A stretch of 64,000 nucleotides of DNA. Source: Pelagerythrobacter marensis (GTDB lineage: Bacteria > Pseudomonadota > Alphaproteobacteria > Sphingomonadales > Sphingomonadaceae). The notes under the pieces are model-generated. The model was not told the origin of the DNA, made no database searches, and saw nothing but the letters and a program-made list of their open reading frames with translations. Every line of letters starts with the position of its first letter. Position 1 is the first letter of the stretch. The stretch is taken from contig NZ_CP011805.1 of the NCBI RefSeq assembly GCF_001028625.1, forward strand, positions 2,341,001 to 2,405,000, given 5' to 3'. A program made the position numbers and the translations under genes. This document shows, one piece after another, positions 46,715 to 55,841 of the stretch.

Positions 46715-47254
46715 CTATAATTCGCCCGAGATGCGAGAAAGCACGAAATCCGCTCGCTGGCTCACATCGGCCAGCGGCAGATCGATCAGGGTATAGCCAT
46801 ATTCGCGCCACGCAGCCGACACGGCGGCATCGCTGGCGAGTGCCGCATCCCAATCCTGTATCCGCTCCGCATCGCGGCGATAGATCGCATCCCATGGGGG
46901 CGCCCTGAAGATCGGCCCTTCGTATCGAAGTTCGCGGCACGCCCTGTCGATCGCAGCGGGTACGGATAACCCTTCGAGATGCAGAAATCCTGCAATATCG
47001 GGAAACCCGCGATCGAACAGAACCGGGCCGGATTCCGCCTCCACCCTGCGAAAAGCGGAAAGCTCCGCATCGAACATCGCAAGGGCAAAACCGGCCGGAT
47101 CATCGGCGCGCAGCGCCATACCGCCTTCTTCGCGCAGAATGGCCCGAGCCACCTCGGGCTCGGTCGCCAAACCGCGCAGTTCCAACGCATCGAGAAGAGT
47201 CGACTTGCCGGTGCCAGGACCACCGGTCACGACCATGCGAAGCAGGGCCGCCAT
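46715..47254 (-). CDS. AAA_28-type P-loop ATP-binding protein
   Basis: This 179-residue predicted NTPase or kinase has the P-loop VVTGGPGTGKSTLLDAL at the N-terminus and FDRGFPDIAGF near residue 80. AAA_28 proteins resemble NadR- or adenylate-kinase-like phosphotransferases, but the substrate is unknown. It starts 10 bases after the rho stop, suggesting co-transcription with rho. Confidence 0.83.
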   Translation of the reverse strand: MAALLRMVVTGGPGTGKSTLLDALELRGLATEPEVARAILREEGGMALRADDPAGFALAMFDAELSAFRRVEAESGPVLFDRGFPDIAGFLHLEGLSVPAAIDRACRELRYEGPIFRAPPWDAIYRRDAERIQDWDAALASDAAVSAAWREYGYTLIDLPLADVSQRADFVLSRISGEL

Positions 47255-47263
47255 CGATCTTCC

Positions 47264-48529
47264 TTACTGATTCATCGTCGCGAAGAAATCTTCGTTGGTC
47301 TTCGAATCCTTCATCTTGTCGAGAAGGAATTCCATCGCATCGATCGTGCCCATCTGCATGAGGATGCGGCGCAGGACCCACATCTTCGACATGATGTCCT
47401 TCGAAACCAGCAGCTCCTCCTTGCGGGTGCCAGACTTGCCGACATCGAGCGCGGGGAAGATCCGCTTGTCGGCAACCTTGCGATCGAGGACGATTTCGCT
47501 GTTGCCGGTGCCCTTGAACTCTTCGAAAATCACTTCGTCCATCCGGCTGCCGGTATCGATCAGCGCAGTGGCGATAATGGAAAGCGATCCGCCTTCCTCG
47601 ATATTGCGCGCCGCGCCGAAGAAACGCTTGGGCCGCTGCAGCGCATTGGCATCGACGCCGCCGGTCAGGACCTTGCCCGAACTGGGCACCACGGTGTTGT
47701 AGGCGCGGCCAAGGCGCGTAATCGAGTCGAGCAGGATCACCACGTCCTTCTTGTGCTCGACCAGGCGTTTGGCCTTTTCAATAACCATTTCAGCAACTTG
47801 CACGTGACGCTGGGCCGGTTCGTCGAACGTGGAGGAAATCACTTCCCCGTTCACGCTGCGCTGCATGTCGGTCACTTCCTCAGGCCGTTCATCGACCAGG
47901 AGGACGAGCAGGAACACCTCCGGGTGATTGTCGGTGATCGCCTTGGCGATGTTCTGCATCAGCACCGTCTTACCGGTCCGCGGCGGGGCGACGATCAGCG
48001 CACGCTGGCCCTTGCCCTGCGGGGAGATGATGTCGATCACCCGCGCGCTCTTGTCCTTCACGGTCGGATCGAGCGTGTCGAGGCTCAGCTTCTCGTCGGG
48101 ATAGAGCGGGGTCAGGTTGTCGAAGTTGGTCCGGTGGCGGACCTGGTCGGGATCGTCGAAATTGACCTTGCTGAGGCTGGTCAGCGCAAAATAGCGTTCG
48201 CCGTCCTTCGGCGCGCGGATTTCGCCTTCGACGGTGTCGCCCGTCCTCAGGCCCCATTTGCGGATCTGGTTGGGCGAAACGTAGATATCGTCGGGCCCGG
48301 CGAGATAGTTCGCCTCGGGGCTGCGCAGGAAGCCGAAACCGTCCTGCAGCACCTCGATCGTGCCGACGCCCATGATCTTTTCGTCGTATTCCTCGTCTTC
48401 GGCGAGTTCGCGCAGGATGCAGAACATCAGGTCCTGCCGGCGCATCGTCGAAGCGCCTTCGACGCCGAGTTCTTCGGCCATCTCGACCAGTTCGGCCGGC
48501 GCTTTCAGTTTCAGTTCTTTCAAGTGCAT
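47264..48529 (-). CDS. rho: Transcription termination factor Rho
   Basis: Rho is the hexameric RNA helicase that terminates transcripts. The 421-residue protein has the N-terminal domain (LKLKAPAELVEMAEELGVEG), cold-shock-like RNA-binding fold (DGFGFLRSPEANYLAGPDDI), P-loop APPRTGKTVLMQ, LVDERPEEVTDM, and LLDSITRLGRAYNT. I placed the start at the MHLKELKL ATG. It has a 197-base leader to hemJ with no obvious gene, where autoregulation of rho is typically exerted. Confidence 0.97.
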   Translation of the reverse strand: MHLKELKLKAPAELVEMAEELGVEGASTMRRQDLMFCILRELAEDEEYDEKIMGVGTIEVLQDGFGFLRSPEANYLAGPDDIYVSPNQIRKWGLRTGDTVEGEIRAPKDGERYFALTSLSKVNFDDPDQVRHRTNFDNLTPLYPDEKLSLDTLDPTVKDKSARVIDIISPQGKGQRALIVAPPRTGKTVLMQNIAKAITDNHPEVFLLVLLVDERPEEVTDMQRSVNGEVISSTFDEPAQRHVQVAEMVIEKAKRLVEHKKDVVILLDSITRLGRAYNTVVPSSGKVLTGGVDANALQRPKRFFGAARNIEEGGSLSIIATALIDTGSRMDEVIFEEFKGTGNSEIVLDRKVADKRIFPALDVGKSGTRKEELLVSKDIMSKMWVLRRILMQMGTIDAMEFLLDKMKDSKTNEDFFATMNQ

Positions 48530-48726
48530 TGTTCGGATTTCCGTCGTGGAGATGGCCAGATGGTCGGTTAGGCCCCTCGTTCGAAGACGGGGGGACATGC
48601 TTGGGGAAAGCGGACCCGGCAACCGCAAGACAGCGGCGCCTCAGCCGGATAGGTGGAATCGAAATAAGGCTGCGTTGCCGCGCCGTCAATTCGGATTGCG
48701 CAGGATCGGTCCGAAACTGGGATGGA

Positions 48727-49170
48727 TCAGAACGGGCGAACGATCACCAGGACAACGATCAGGGCCACGGCGATACCCGGAACTTCGTTGAGCAGGCGCA
48801 GCTTGCGGCCTTCCAGCGGCCGCTCGCCCCGTGCCAGCTTGCGCGCATATCCGGCCATCCAGCCATGATAGCCGGAGAGCGCGAGAACCAGCGCGAGCTT
48901 GGCATGAAACCATCCCTGGCTCCAGGCGTCGATGCTGAAGGCCAGCAGAAGCCCCAGAAGCCACACCACGGCGATCGACGGCGCCAGGATGATCCGCAGC
49001 AGCCGCTGCTCGCGTTCCGCCCACACGGCATTCTCAGGCGATTCTGGGGCCGTTTCCTGATGGTAGACGAAGAACCGCGGCAGCATGAACAGGCCGGCCA
49101 TCCAGAAGATCACAAAGATCAGGTGGCCTGCCTTGAGCCAGGGATAGATCGTGCCGAGAATCTCCTGCAT
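48727..49170 (-). CDS. hemJ: Protoporphyrinogen IX oxidase HemJ
   Basis: This 147-residue four-helix membrane protein of the HemJ family oxidises protoporphyrinogen IX. The conserved His near residue 16 (KAGHLIFVIFWMAGLFMLPR), the R-x-H pattern around FFVYH, and Lys in WFHAKLALV are seen. It starts 31 bases after the hemE stop, consistent with a heme operon hemE-hemJ. Confidence 0.93.
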   Translation of the reverse strand: MQEILGTIYPWLKAGHLIFVIFWMAGLFMLPRFFVYHQETAPESPENAVWAEREQRLLRIILAPSIAVVWLLGLLLAFSIDAWSQGWFHAKLALVLALSGYHGWMAGYARKLARGERPLEGRKLRLLNEVPGIAVALIVVLVIVRPF

Positions 49171-49201
49171 CGGCGCGATGTAGGGCGCCGGACGGCTTTC
49201 G

Positions 49202-50227
49202 TCACCCCCTCCAGCCGCGCACCGTGTCGATCAGTGCCTCGACATGGGCAATCGGCGTGTGCTGGCCGATGCCGTGGCCGAGGTTGAACACGTGGGGCCT
49301 TTCGGCAAATGCACGCAGGATCGCTTCGGTCCGCTCGATCAGACGGTCGCCGCCCGCAAGCAGCAGCAAGGGATCGAGATTGCCCTGAACCGGCATATCG
49401 CTCGGCAGCTGACGCGCGATCCAGGCTGGATCGACAGTCTCGTCCACGCCAATCGCGGACACGCCGGTTTCACGCGCATAAGCGGGCAATTTCTCGCCCG
49501 CCCCCTTGGGGAAACCGATCACCGGAAGGCCTGGAAACCGTTCCGCAATTGCGCCCGTGATCGCTGCATTTGGGGCAATCACCCAGCGTTCGAATTCGTC
49601 AGGGGCCAGGCTGCCCGACCAACTGTCGAACAATTGCACGGCTTCCGCCCCTGCCTCGATCTGTCCGGCGAGATATTCGACTGTCACCGATGCAATGCGG
49701 TCGATCAGCATCTGGAAGGCCGGCGGGTCGCGATAGGCCATGGCACGCGCTGAATACTGGTCCCGGCTGCCCTCGCCCGCGACCATGTACGTCGCCACTG
49801 TCCAGGGACTGCCGGCAAAACCGAGCAGAGTGGTGGCAGCGTCCAGACGGGCACGAACCCGCCGGACGGTGTCGTAGATCGGGGTCAGCCGTTCGGGAAC
49901 GGATTCCAGTTCGCCCAGCGCGACGTCGACCAGCGGGGGCGAAAGTCGCGGCCCCTCGCCCGTCACGAACGAGAGGTTCTGTCCCATCGCATAGGGCACG
50001 ATCAGGATATCGGAAAACAGGATGGCCCCGTCGAAACCGAAGCGATCGATCGGTTGCATGGTGATCTCTGCAGCCGCTTCGCTATCGTAAACCAGGTCGA
50101 GAAATCCGCCCTTTTCCGCACGCAGCGCGCGATACTCGGGCAGATAGCGGCCTGCCTGGCGCATCAGCCACATCGGGACACGATCGGCTCGCTTGGCGTG
50201 CAGGGTTTCGAGGAGAAGACCGGGCAT
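49202..50227 (-). CDS. hemE: Uroporphyrinogen decarboxylase
   Basis: HemE decarboxylates uroporphyrinogen III to coproporphyrinogen III. The 341-residue protein has the N-terminal signature PMWLMRQAGRYLPEYR, then FSDILIVPYAMGQ, GFAGSPWTVATYMV, and the C-terminal NLGHGIGQHTP. The first gene on the left arm of the proposed origin; in Caulobacter and Rickettsia, hemE also flanks oriC. Confidence 0.97.
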   Translation of the reverse strand: MPGLLLETLHAKRADRVPMWLMRQAGRYLPEYRALRAEKGGFLDLVYDSEAAAEITMQPIDRFGFDGAILFSDILIVPYAMGQNLSFVTGEGPRLSPPLVDVALGELESVPERLTPIYDTVRRVRARLDAATTLLGFAGSPWTVATYMVAGEGSRDQYSARAMAYRDPPAFQMLIDRIASVTVEYLAGQIEAGAEAVQLFDSWSGSLAPDEFERWVIAPNAAITGAIAERFPGLPVIGFPKGAGEKLPAYARETGVSAIGVDETVDPAWIARQLPSDMPVQGNLDPLLLLAGGDRLIERTEAILRAFAERPHVFNLGHGIGQHTPIAHVEALIDTVRGWRG

Positions 50228-50557
50228 TCAGGAAGGTCCAATCAAAATAATAAGATTCTTTAATAAGGATTATGGAGTCTGTTGGCCCTGTGGATTTCGG
50301 GGACAGCGGCGCACTGCCCGATTTCTCCCGTTCTGAACAGACCTGCGGCGGTCGGGACTCGCCGGGATCGCGCGTCAATCAATCGTTATCCCCGCTGTCC
50401 CCAGCCTGTCGACAAGCCTTCGGCGCTGTCCATAAGCCCGACGCGGAAAGGCTGGTAGTGGGCATGAAACAGCCCGGCGAACTTGTCGTCAGACCTGTCC
50501 CATGGTTTATGCCGCATATTCTCCACAACCCGTCATGCCAGAACATATATCCCCGAA
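50228..50557. other. oriC: Candidate chromosomal replication origin (oriC)
   Basis: This 330-base gap lies between hemE (minus) and the DUF299 gene (plus), the known position of oriC in Caulobacter and Rickettsia. An AT-rich block (about 50241-50276) may be the unwinding element. DnaA-box-like 9-mers are TTCTCCACA (50519, 8 of 9 to TTATCCACA), TTATCCCCG (50386, 7 of 9), and, on the minus strand, AAATCCACA (50289-50297) and TTATGGACA (50427-50435), each 7 of 9. GANTC sites are at 50254, 50275 and 50356. I see no perfect CtrA pair. No gene is supported inside the gap. Confidence 0.78.
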
Positions 50558-51412
50558 ATGACCCGTCTGCACCTCCACCTCGTCTCGGATTCGACCGGGG
50601 AAACGCTCGAAATGGTGGCCAAGGCGGCGCTGGCCCAGTTCGACGATGCCGAGATTGTGCGCCATTTCTGGCCTATGGTCCGTTCTCGCCAGCATCTATC
50701 GCGCATATTGCCCGATCTTGCGGATAATCCGGGGCTGGTGCTTTTCACTCTGGTCAATCCCGAGACTCGCGCAACGCTGGAAGACCATTGCCGCCAGGCC
50801 GGGCTGCCGGCAGTGCCCGCGCTGGATGCGGTGACCGAGGCTCTCGAAACGCAGCTTGGCCAGGCCGCACACGGTCGCCCGGGCCGCCAGCATGCGATGG
50901 ACGACGCCTATTTTCGCCGTGTCGACGCGATTCATTTCACCATTGCCCATGACGACGGTGTGGGTTGGGAAGATTGGGACCAGGCGGATATCGTTCTGGC
51001 CGGGGTGTCGCGATCGTCGAAGACGCCGACCAGCATCTATCTCGCCAACCGGGGGTACAAAGTCGCGAATATCCCCCTGGTGATCGAAAGCCCGCCTCCA
51101 CCGGCGCTGTTCGCCCTGCGCCGCCCGCTTGTCGTGGGACTGACGACGGCACCCGAACGGCTGGTGCAGATCCGGCGCAATCGCCTCCTCAGCCTCAACG
51201 AGGGGACGGAAACGTCCTATGTCGACAACGAGCATGTGCGCGAAGAAGTGCAATTTGCCCGGCGGATGTTTGCCGACAACGGCTGGCCGGTAATCGACGT
51301 GACGCGCCGCTCGATCGAGGAAACCGCAGCGGCGGTGATCCGCCTGCATTCCGAACGTGGCGAGAATCGCAGCGGGGGCGATGCGGGACTGTCGGGCGGC
51401 AAGCCGATATGA
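50558..51412 (+). CDS. ppsR: PEP synthase/PPDK regulatory kinase-pyrophosphorylase (DUF299)
   Basis: This 284-residue bifunctional ADP/Pi-dependent regulator phosphorylates and dephosphorylates pyruvate phosphate dikinase or PEP synthase. The family start LHLHLVSDSTGETLEMV and P-loop AGVSRSSKTPTSIYLANRG are present, with ERLVQIRRNRL and YVDNEHVREE. It is the first right-arm gene from the proposed origin and its stop overlaps the maf start (ATGA). Confidence 0.95.
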   Translation: MTRLHLHLVSDSTGETLEMVAKAALAQFDDAEIVRHFWPMVRSRQHLSRILPDLADNPGLVLFTLVNPETRATLEDHCRQAGLPAVPALDAVTEALETQLGQAAHGRPGRQHAMDDAYFRRVDAIHFTIAHDDGVGWEDWDQADIVLAGVSRSSKTPTSIYLANRGYKVANIPLVIESPPPPALFALRRPLVVGLTTAPERLVQIRRNRLLSLNEGTETSYVDNEHVREEVQFARRMFADNGWPVIDVTRRSIEETAAAVIRLHSERGENRSGGDAGLSGGKPI

Positions 51413-51987
51413 TTGTTCTCGCATCGAAAAGCGCATCGCGAGCGGCCATGCTTGCGGCGGCCGGGGTGCGTTTCGATGCGCGACCGGCGGCAATTGATGA
51501 ACGCGCGCTGGAAGCCGGCATGAAAGCGGCTGGTCCCGATCAGGTGGCGCTGGCCCTGGCCGAAGCCAAAGCGCTGGCCGTCGATGCGCCGGATATCCCG
51601 ATCCTTGGCAGCGATTCGCTGGTCGTGGTCGATGGCCAGCGCTTCGACAAGCCGGCAACGCGGGATGACGCAGCCGAGCATCTGCGGTTCTTTTCCGGGC
51701 GCCCGATGCATCTTCATTCGGCCGCCGCGATCGCCCGTGACGGGGAAATCGTCTGGCGTCACGCGGCGATGGCGACGCTGCATGTGCGAACACTGTCACC
51801 GCAATTCATCGAGTCCTATCTCGCGGCGGAATGGCCCGAAGTCGGCCATTGCGTCGGCGTGTTTCGGATAGAAGCGATGGGTGTGCAACTGTTCGAGAGG
51901 ATAGAAGGGGATCATTTCACCGTGCTCGGAATGCCCCTGCTCGCTGTCCTCGCCGCCTTGCGCGACATGGGTGAGTTGCCGGAATGA
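51409..51987 (+). CDS. maf: Maf-like nucleotide pyrophosphatase
   Basis: This 192-residue Maf family protein hydrolyses non-canonical or canonical NTPs. The start VLASKSASRAAMLAAAGV has the conserved Ser-Arg, then GSDSLVVVDGQRFDKP, with the catalytic Asp. The four-base overlaps with ppsR and aroE imply an operon. Confidence 0.93.
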   Translation: MIVLASKSASRAAMLAAAGVRFDARPAAIDERALEAGMKAAGPDQVALALAEAKALAVDAPDIPILGSDSLVVVDGQRFDKPATRDDAAEHLRFFSGRPMHLHSAAAIARDGEIVWRHAAMATLHVRTLSPQFIESYLAAEWPEVGHCVGVFRIEAMGVQLFERIEGDHFTVLGMPLLAVLAALRDMGELPE

Positions 51988-52838
51988 CCACACCCTATGC
52001 CGAAGTGATCGGCGATCCCATCGCCCACTCAAAATCGCCCGCGATCCATGGGTTCTGGATCGCACAGCTCGGCCTCGCCGCAGATTATCGCGCGCATCGT
52101 GTGGAAGAGGGCGCGCTTGGCGATTATATCGAGAGGCGTCGCCGGGACGCGGACTGGCGGGGCTGCAACGTCACAATGCCCCACAAGCAGGCGATCGTCC
52201 CGCTGCTCGATCGGATAGATCCATCCGCAGCCTGCGTGGGGGCGGTCAACACCGTGGTTCGCGAAGGTGATCAACTGACTGGTTACAACACCGATGTTGC
52301 CGGGTTTCTGGAGCCGTTGAGCGAAGTCCTTGCGGCGCCGCATCTGTTCCGCATGGCCCGTGTGCTTGGCACGGGAGGCGCTGCACGGGCGATAATCTCG
52401 GGACTGTCGGGTCACGGCTTCACCATCGTTCTGGCGGGTCGCAATCCCGATAAGGCGCGCGCATTGCTCCATGAGCTTGTGCCGGAAGGCGAACACCACG
52501 CCATCGACCTCGCACACTTTGCGCAACCAACCGATTTCGCTTTCGACGATCGCGCGCAGTGCTGCGATCTCGTGGTCAATGCCAGCCCCCTGGGGATGCG
52601 TGGTCAGCCGCCGTTGTGTTTCGACTGGAGCCACGCCCCCCCAGGCAGCATTGCCTATGATATCGTGACCGATCCGGCGGAGACCGAGTTTCTCGCCAAT
52701 GCGCGAAACGCCGGGTTCGGCACGATCGACGGCATGGCCATGCTGATCGGTCAGGCAGCCGCAGCGTTCGAACGGTTCTTCGGCGCCGCCCCTCCGCGCA
52801 AGGACGACGCGGAATTGCGCCGGAGGCTCGGCGGATGA
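51984..52838 (+). CDS. aroE: Shikimate dehydrogenase
   Basis: AroE reduces 3-dehydroshikimate with NADPH in aromatic amino acid synthesis. The 284-residue protein has the start VIGDPIAHSKSPAIH, catalytic Lys and Asp in NVTMPHKQ and YNTDVAGF, and the NADP loop LGTGGAARAI. It is coupled to maf and coaE by ATGA overlaps. Confidence 0.95.
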   Translation: MTTPYAEVIGDPIAHSKSPAIHGFWIAQLGLAADYRAHRVEEGALGDYIERRRRDADWRGCNVTMPHKQAIVPLLDRIDPSAACVGAVNTVVREGDQLTGYNTDVAGFLEPLSEVLAAPHLFRMARVLGTGGAARAIISGLSGHGFTIVLAGRNPDKARALLHELVPEGEHHAIDLAHFAQPTDFAFDDRAQCCDLVVNASPLGMRGQPPLCFDWSHAPPGSIAYDIVTDPAETEFLANARNAGFGTIDGMAMLIGQAAAAFERFFGAAPPRKDDAELRRRLGG

Positions 52839-53434
52839 CGCGGCCGACGATCGTTGGTCTCACCGGATCGATCGGGATGGGCAAATCGACGGTCGCGGCC
52901 ATGTTCGAAAGGGCTGGCGTGCCGGTTTTCGATGCCGACGCGCATGTTCGGGCGATGCAGGGGCCGGGCGGTGAGCTGGTTGAGGAAATCGAGGCGGCGT
53001 TTCCAGGCGCGACCGGCCAGGACGGCGTGCTGCGCGATCGCTTGGGCGAAATGGTCTTCGGCAATGCCCCGGCCCTCGCCCGGCTGGAAGCGATCGTCCA
53101 TCCTGCGGTGGCCCGGCGGCGTGAGCGGTTTCTGATCGAACATGCCGGTGCCCCGCTGGTGGTGTTCGACATACCGTTGCTGTTCGAAAAGGGCGGGCAC
53201 GAACAGGTCGACACCGTCGTCGTGGTATCCGCGCCTGCCTCTGTCCAGAGAGCCCGCGTGCTCGCCCGGCCGGGCATGACGCCCGAGAAGTTCGGCCGGA
53301 TTCTGGCTCTCCAGGTCGCCGACGAGGAAAAGCGCGAACGCGCCGATCATGTGATCGATACCGGCGTTCCGCTGGTCGAGACGGAGAAGGCGGTGCGCGA
53401 ACTCGCCGCGCGGCTGGGGCTTGCGCAGAAATAA
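52835..53434 (+). CDS. coaE: Dephospho-CoA kinase
   Basis: CoaE performs the last step of CoA synthesis. The 199-residue kinase has P-loop GLTGSIGMGKSTVA, DADAHVR, and lid region. In the ppsR-maf-aroE-coaE-dnaQ order that is conserved beside the alphaproteobacterial origin. Confidence 0.95.
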   Translation: MTRPTIVGLTGSIGMGKSTVAAMFERAGVPVFDADAHVRAMQGPGGELVEEIEAAFPGATGQDGVLRDRLGEMVFGNAPALARLEAIVHPAVARRRERFLIEHAGAPLVVFDIPLLFEKGGHEQVDTVVVVSAPASVQRARVLARPGMTPEKFGRILALQVADEEKRERADHVIDTGVPLVETEKAVRELAARLGLAQK

Positions 53435-53489
53435 AAAAGCCGTCTGTCACCCCTTGCCACGGGGCTGCCTGAGTCCGATAGATATACCG

Positions 53490-54179
53490 ATGCGTGAAAT
53501 CGTGTTCGATACCGAAACCACCGGCCTAGACCCTGCAAGCGGGGACCGGATGGTCGAGATCGGATGCGTTGAAATGATCAATCGCGTCCCGACGGGCGAA
53601 ACGTTCCACGCCTATTTCAACCCGGAACGTGACATGCCGCCCGGTGCCGAAGCGGTGCATGGGCTCTCCAGCGCCTTTCTGTCCGACAAGCCGCTGTTTC
53701 GCGACACCGCGGCTGCACTGCTCGATTTTATCGCGGACTCCCCGCTCGTTGCCCACAATGCCGCGTTCGACTTCGGTTTTCTCAATGCCGAACTGGCGCT
53801 GTGCGAGCGGGTGGCGGTGTGCACCAGCCGGATGATCGATACCGTCGCTCTGGCGCGCAAACGGCATCCAGGGGCCAAGCTGTCGCTCGACGCACTCTGT
53901 TCGCGTTACGGTGTGGACCGCAGCCACCGCGTCAAGCACGGCGCCCTGCTCGACGCCGAGCTTCTGGCGCAGGTCTATGTCGAATTGACCGGCGGCCGGC
54001 AGATCGGCCTCGAACTCCCCGCCGAAACGAACACAGGCAGCGATGCCATCGCGGTGATGCGACGCGCACCCGCCCGCCGAACGCCGCGGCCCGCCCGGCC
54101 CCATGCGGCCAGCGCGGAAGAGCTTTCCCGGCACCGGGCATTTCTCGAACGGATGGATGCACCGCTTTGGGGAAGTTGA
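53490..54179 (+). CDS. dnaQ: DNA polymerase III epsilon subunit
   Basis: The 229-residue DEDDh proofreading exonuclease shows FDTETTGLDP (Exo I), HNAAFDFGF (Exo II), and HGALLDAELLAQVY (Exo III, His and Asp). The C-terminus that binds the polymerase alpha subunit is present and basic/Ala-rich. ATG at 53490. It is 55 bases after coaE. Confidence 0.95.
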   Translation: MREIVFDTETTGLDPASGDRMVEIGCVEMINRVPTGETFHAYFNPERDMPPGAEAVHGLSSAFLSDKPLFRDTAAALLDFIADSPLVAHNAAFDFGFLNAELALCERVAVCTSRMIDTVALARKRHPGAKLSLDALCSRYGVDRSHRVKHGALLDAELLAQVYVELTGGRQIGLELPAETNTGSDAIAVMRRAPARRTPRPARPHAASAEELSRHRAFLERMDAPLWGS

Positions 54180-54223
54180 CCCGGGATCGGGGGGTCTCGC
54201 ACTAGCAACGGAGAACACCGTCG

Positions 54224-54793
54224 ATGGATATTCGTGTATCAGGCCACCAGATCGAAACCGGCGCTGCCTTGCAGGATCATGCGACGGACCGGCTCAACGG
54301 CATTGTCGACAAGTACTTCAACCGCGCGCTGACATCGCAAGTCACGTTCGGCAAGGCGCCGGCGGGTGCGTTCAGTTGCGATATCGTCACCCATGTGATG
54401 CATGGAACGGTGGTGAAGGGTCATGCGGAAGCGCAGGACGCCCACCAGGCGTTCGACCGCGCGGCGGAAAAGATCGACAAGCAATTGCGCCGATACAAGC
54501 GGCGCCTGCAGGATCGCCACACCCAGATGGTCCATGCCCAGCAGGAAGAAGAGGCGGGGTATACGATCTTTGCCGCTCCTGATGATGACGAGGATGAAAT
54601 CGAAGGCGGCGATACGCCGATGATCGTGGCCGAAACGACGGCGGATGTTCCCGAAAGCAGTGTGGCCGATGCGGTCATGATGCTCGATCTGCGCGACACC
54701 AATGCGCTCTTCTTCAAAAACGCTGGCACGGGGCGGCATAATATGGTCTATCGCCGGCGAGACGGTTCGATCGGCTGGGTCGAACCTCGTTGA
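54224..54793 (+). CDS. hpf: Long-form ribosome hibernation-promoting factor
   Basis: This 189-residue HPF has the N-terminal RaiA domain (MDIRVSGHQIETGAALQDHA to about 105) and the C-terminal dimerisation domain (VMMLDLRDTNALFFKNAGTG near 150-188). The two are joined by an acidic linker. The long form makes 100S ribosome dimers without RMF. GGAG lies about 10 bases before the ATG. Confidence 0.95.
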   Translation: MDIRVSGHQIETGAALQDHATDRLNGIVDKYFNRALTSQVTFGKAPAGAFSCDIVTHVMHGTVVKGHAEAQDAHQAFDRAAEKIDKQLRRYKRRLQDRHTQMVHAQQEEEAGYTIFAAPDDDEDEIEGGDTPMIVAETTADVPESSVADAVMMLDLRDTNALFFKNAGTGRHNMVYRRRDGSIGWVEPR

Positions 54794-54797
54794 CACG

Positions 54798-54822
54798 CAG
54801 GGCATGCACGCCGCGTGCCCTG
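54798..54822 (+). other. Ten-pair hairpin downstream of hpf
   Basis: CAGGGCATGC and GCGTGCCCTG pair over ten positions (one T-G) around loop ACGCC, five bases after the hpf stop. No T-tract follows. It may be a 3' stability or processing element separating hpf from ptsN. Confidence 0.4.
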
Positions 54823-54921
54823 AAAATCCGTCGGATTGCAGGGATATAATTCCCGAAAGTCGCGTTACTCACGCTTCCACTCGCCGATCCGCGGACCGCT
54901 GGACAGAATCACGACCGAACG

Positions 54922-55383
54922 ATGAATGTACATTTCAGACTGATTCCCGAAGCTATCGCAACAAGCGATGCTTCCTCGAAAGCCGGTGTGCTTGCCGATC
55001 TCGCGGGCCGTTTCGAACATGCTTACGGCTTCGCGGCGGCGGATGTGCTCGAAGCGCTCGAGGAACGGGAGAAATTGGGGAGCACCGGTTTCGGGCGTGC
55101 AGTCGCGATCCCGCACGCCCGGCTTGCCCACGTCAACCGGCCCGTTGCCGCGCTGCTCAAGCTGTCCGCGCCGGTCGAATTCCATTCGGCCGACGGAATG
55201 CCTGTGGAACTGGCGTTCGGCCTGATCTCGCCTGAAAATGCGGGCGCGGCCCATCTCCATGCGCTTGCGGCGATTTCGCGGATGATGCGCGAGGAAACGG
55301 TCCATCGCATGTTGATGGAAGCCACCGATGCCGAAACGTTGCGCGCTTCGCTCGCCAACGCCAGCGACCGTGACGTTGCCTGA
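54922..55383 (+). CDS. ptsN: PTS IIA-like nitrogen regulatory protein
   Basis: The 153-residue EIIA(Ntr) protein has the phosphorylated His at 65 in AIPHARL. It is the output of the nitrogen phosphotransferase system, and hpf-ptsN neighbourhood is common. The 128-base gap after hpf may hold its own promoter. Its end overlaps the thioesterase start. Confidence 0.94.
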   Translation: MNVHFRLIPEAIATSDASSKAGVLADLAGRFEHAYGFAAADVLEALEEREKLGSTGFGRAVAIPHARLAHVNRPVAALLKLSAPVEFHSADGMPVELAFGLISPENAGAAHLHALAAISRMMREETVHRMLMEATDAETLRASLANASDRDVA

Positions 55384-55840
55384 CGCTTCCTCAGGCGCTG
55401 CCCCGCACCACCGTGCGCTCGAATCGCTCTACAGTTCGGCGCCGGTCAACGCACTGTTCGATTCCCAGCTGAAGATTGTGGGCGAAGGGCAGACGCGGAT
55501 CGAATTCGTCGTAACCGAGGCGGCCTATCATGCTGCCGGGGCGGCGCACGGTACGATCTATTTCAAGATGCTGGACGATGCGGCCTTCTATGCCGCCAAC
55601 ACCCTGGTGACGGATCGTTTTCTGCTCACCACTTCGTTCAACCTGCATTTTACCAAGCCGGTGCGCGTGGGCAAAGTCTTTGCCGAAGGGCGCTGGGTCA
55701 GCGGCAAACGCCGTGTCCTGGTGGCCGAATCGCGGCTGATCGATTTCGAAGGGGATGAAATCGGGCGCGGAACCGGCACGTTCATGCGATCGCGCATCGC
55801 CCTGTCGAGTCTGCCCGGCTATCGCTCCAACGCCGGTTGA
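55370..55840 (+). CDS. PaaI-type hotdog thioesterase
   Basis: This 156-residue hotdog-fold protein has AAYHAAGAAHGTIYFKMLDDAAFYAANTL, split as the helix and the conserved Asp, then LTTSFNLHFTKPVRVGKVFAEGRWV. It would hydrolyse an acyl-CoA thioester. I chose the GTG at 55370, which overlaps ptsN by 14 bases; a TTG at 55376 is an alternative. Substrate unknown. Confidence 0.82.
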   Translation: MTLPDASSGAAPHHRALESLYSSAPVNALFDSQLKIVGEGQTRIEFVVTEAAYHAAGAAHGTIYFKMLDDAAFYAANTLVTDRFLLTTSFNLHFTKPVRVGKVFAEGRWVSGKRRVLVAESRLIDFEGDEIGRGTGTFMRSRIALSSLPGYRSNAG

Positions 55841-55841
55841 A

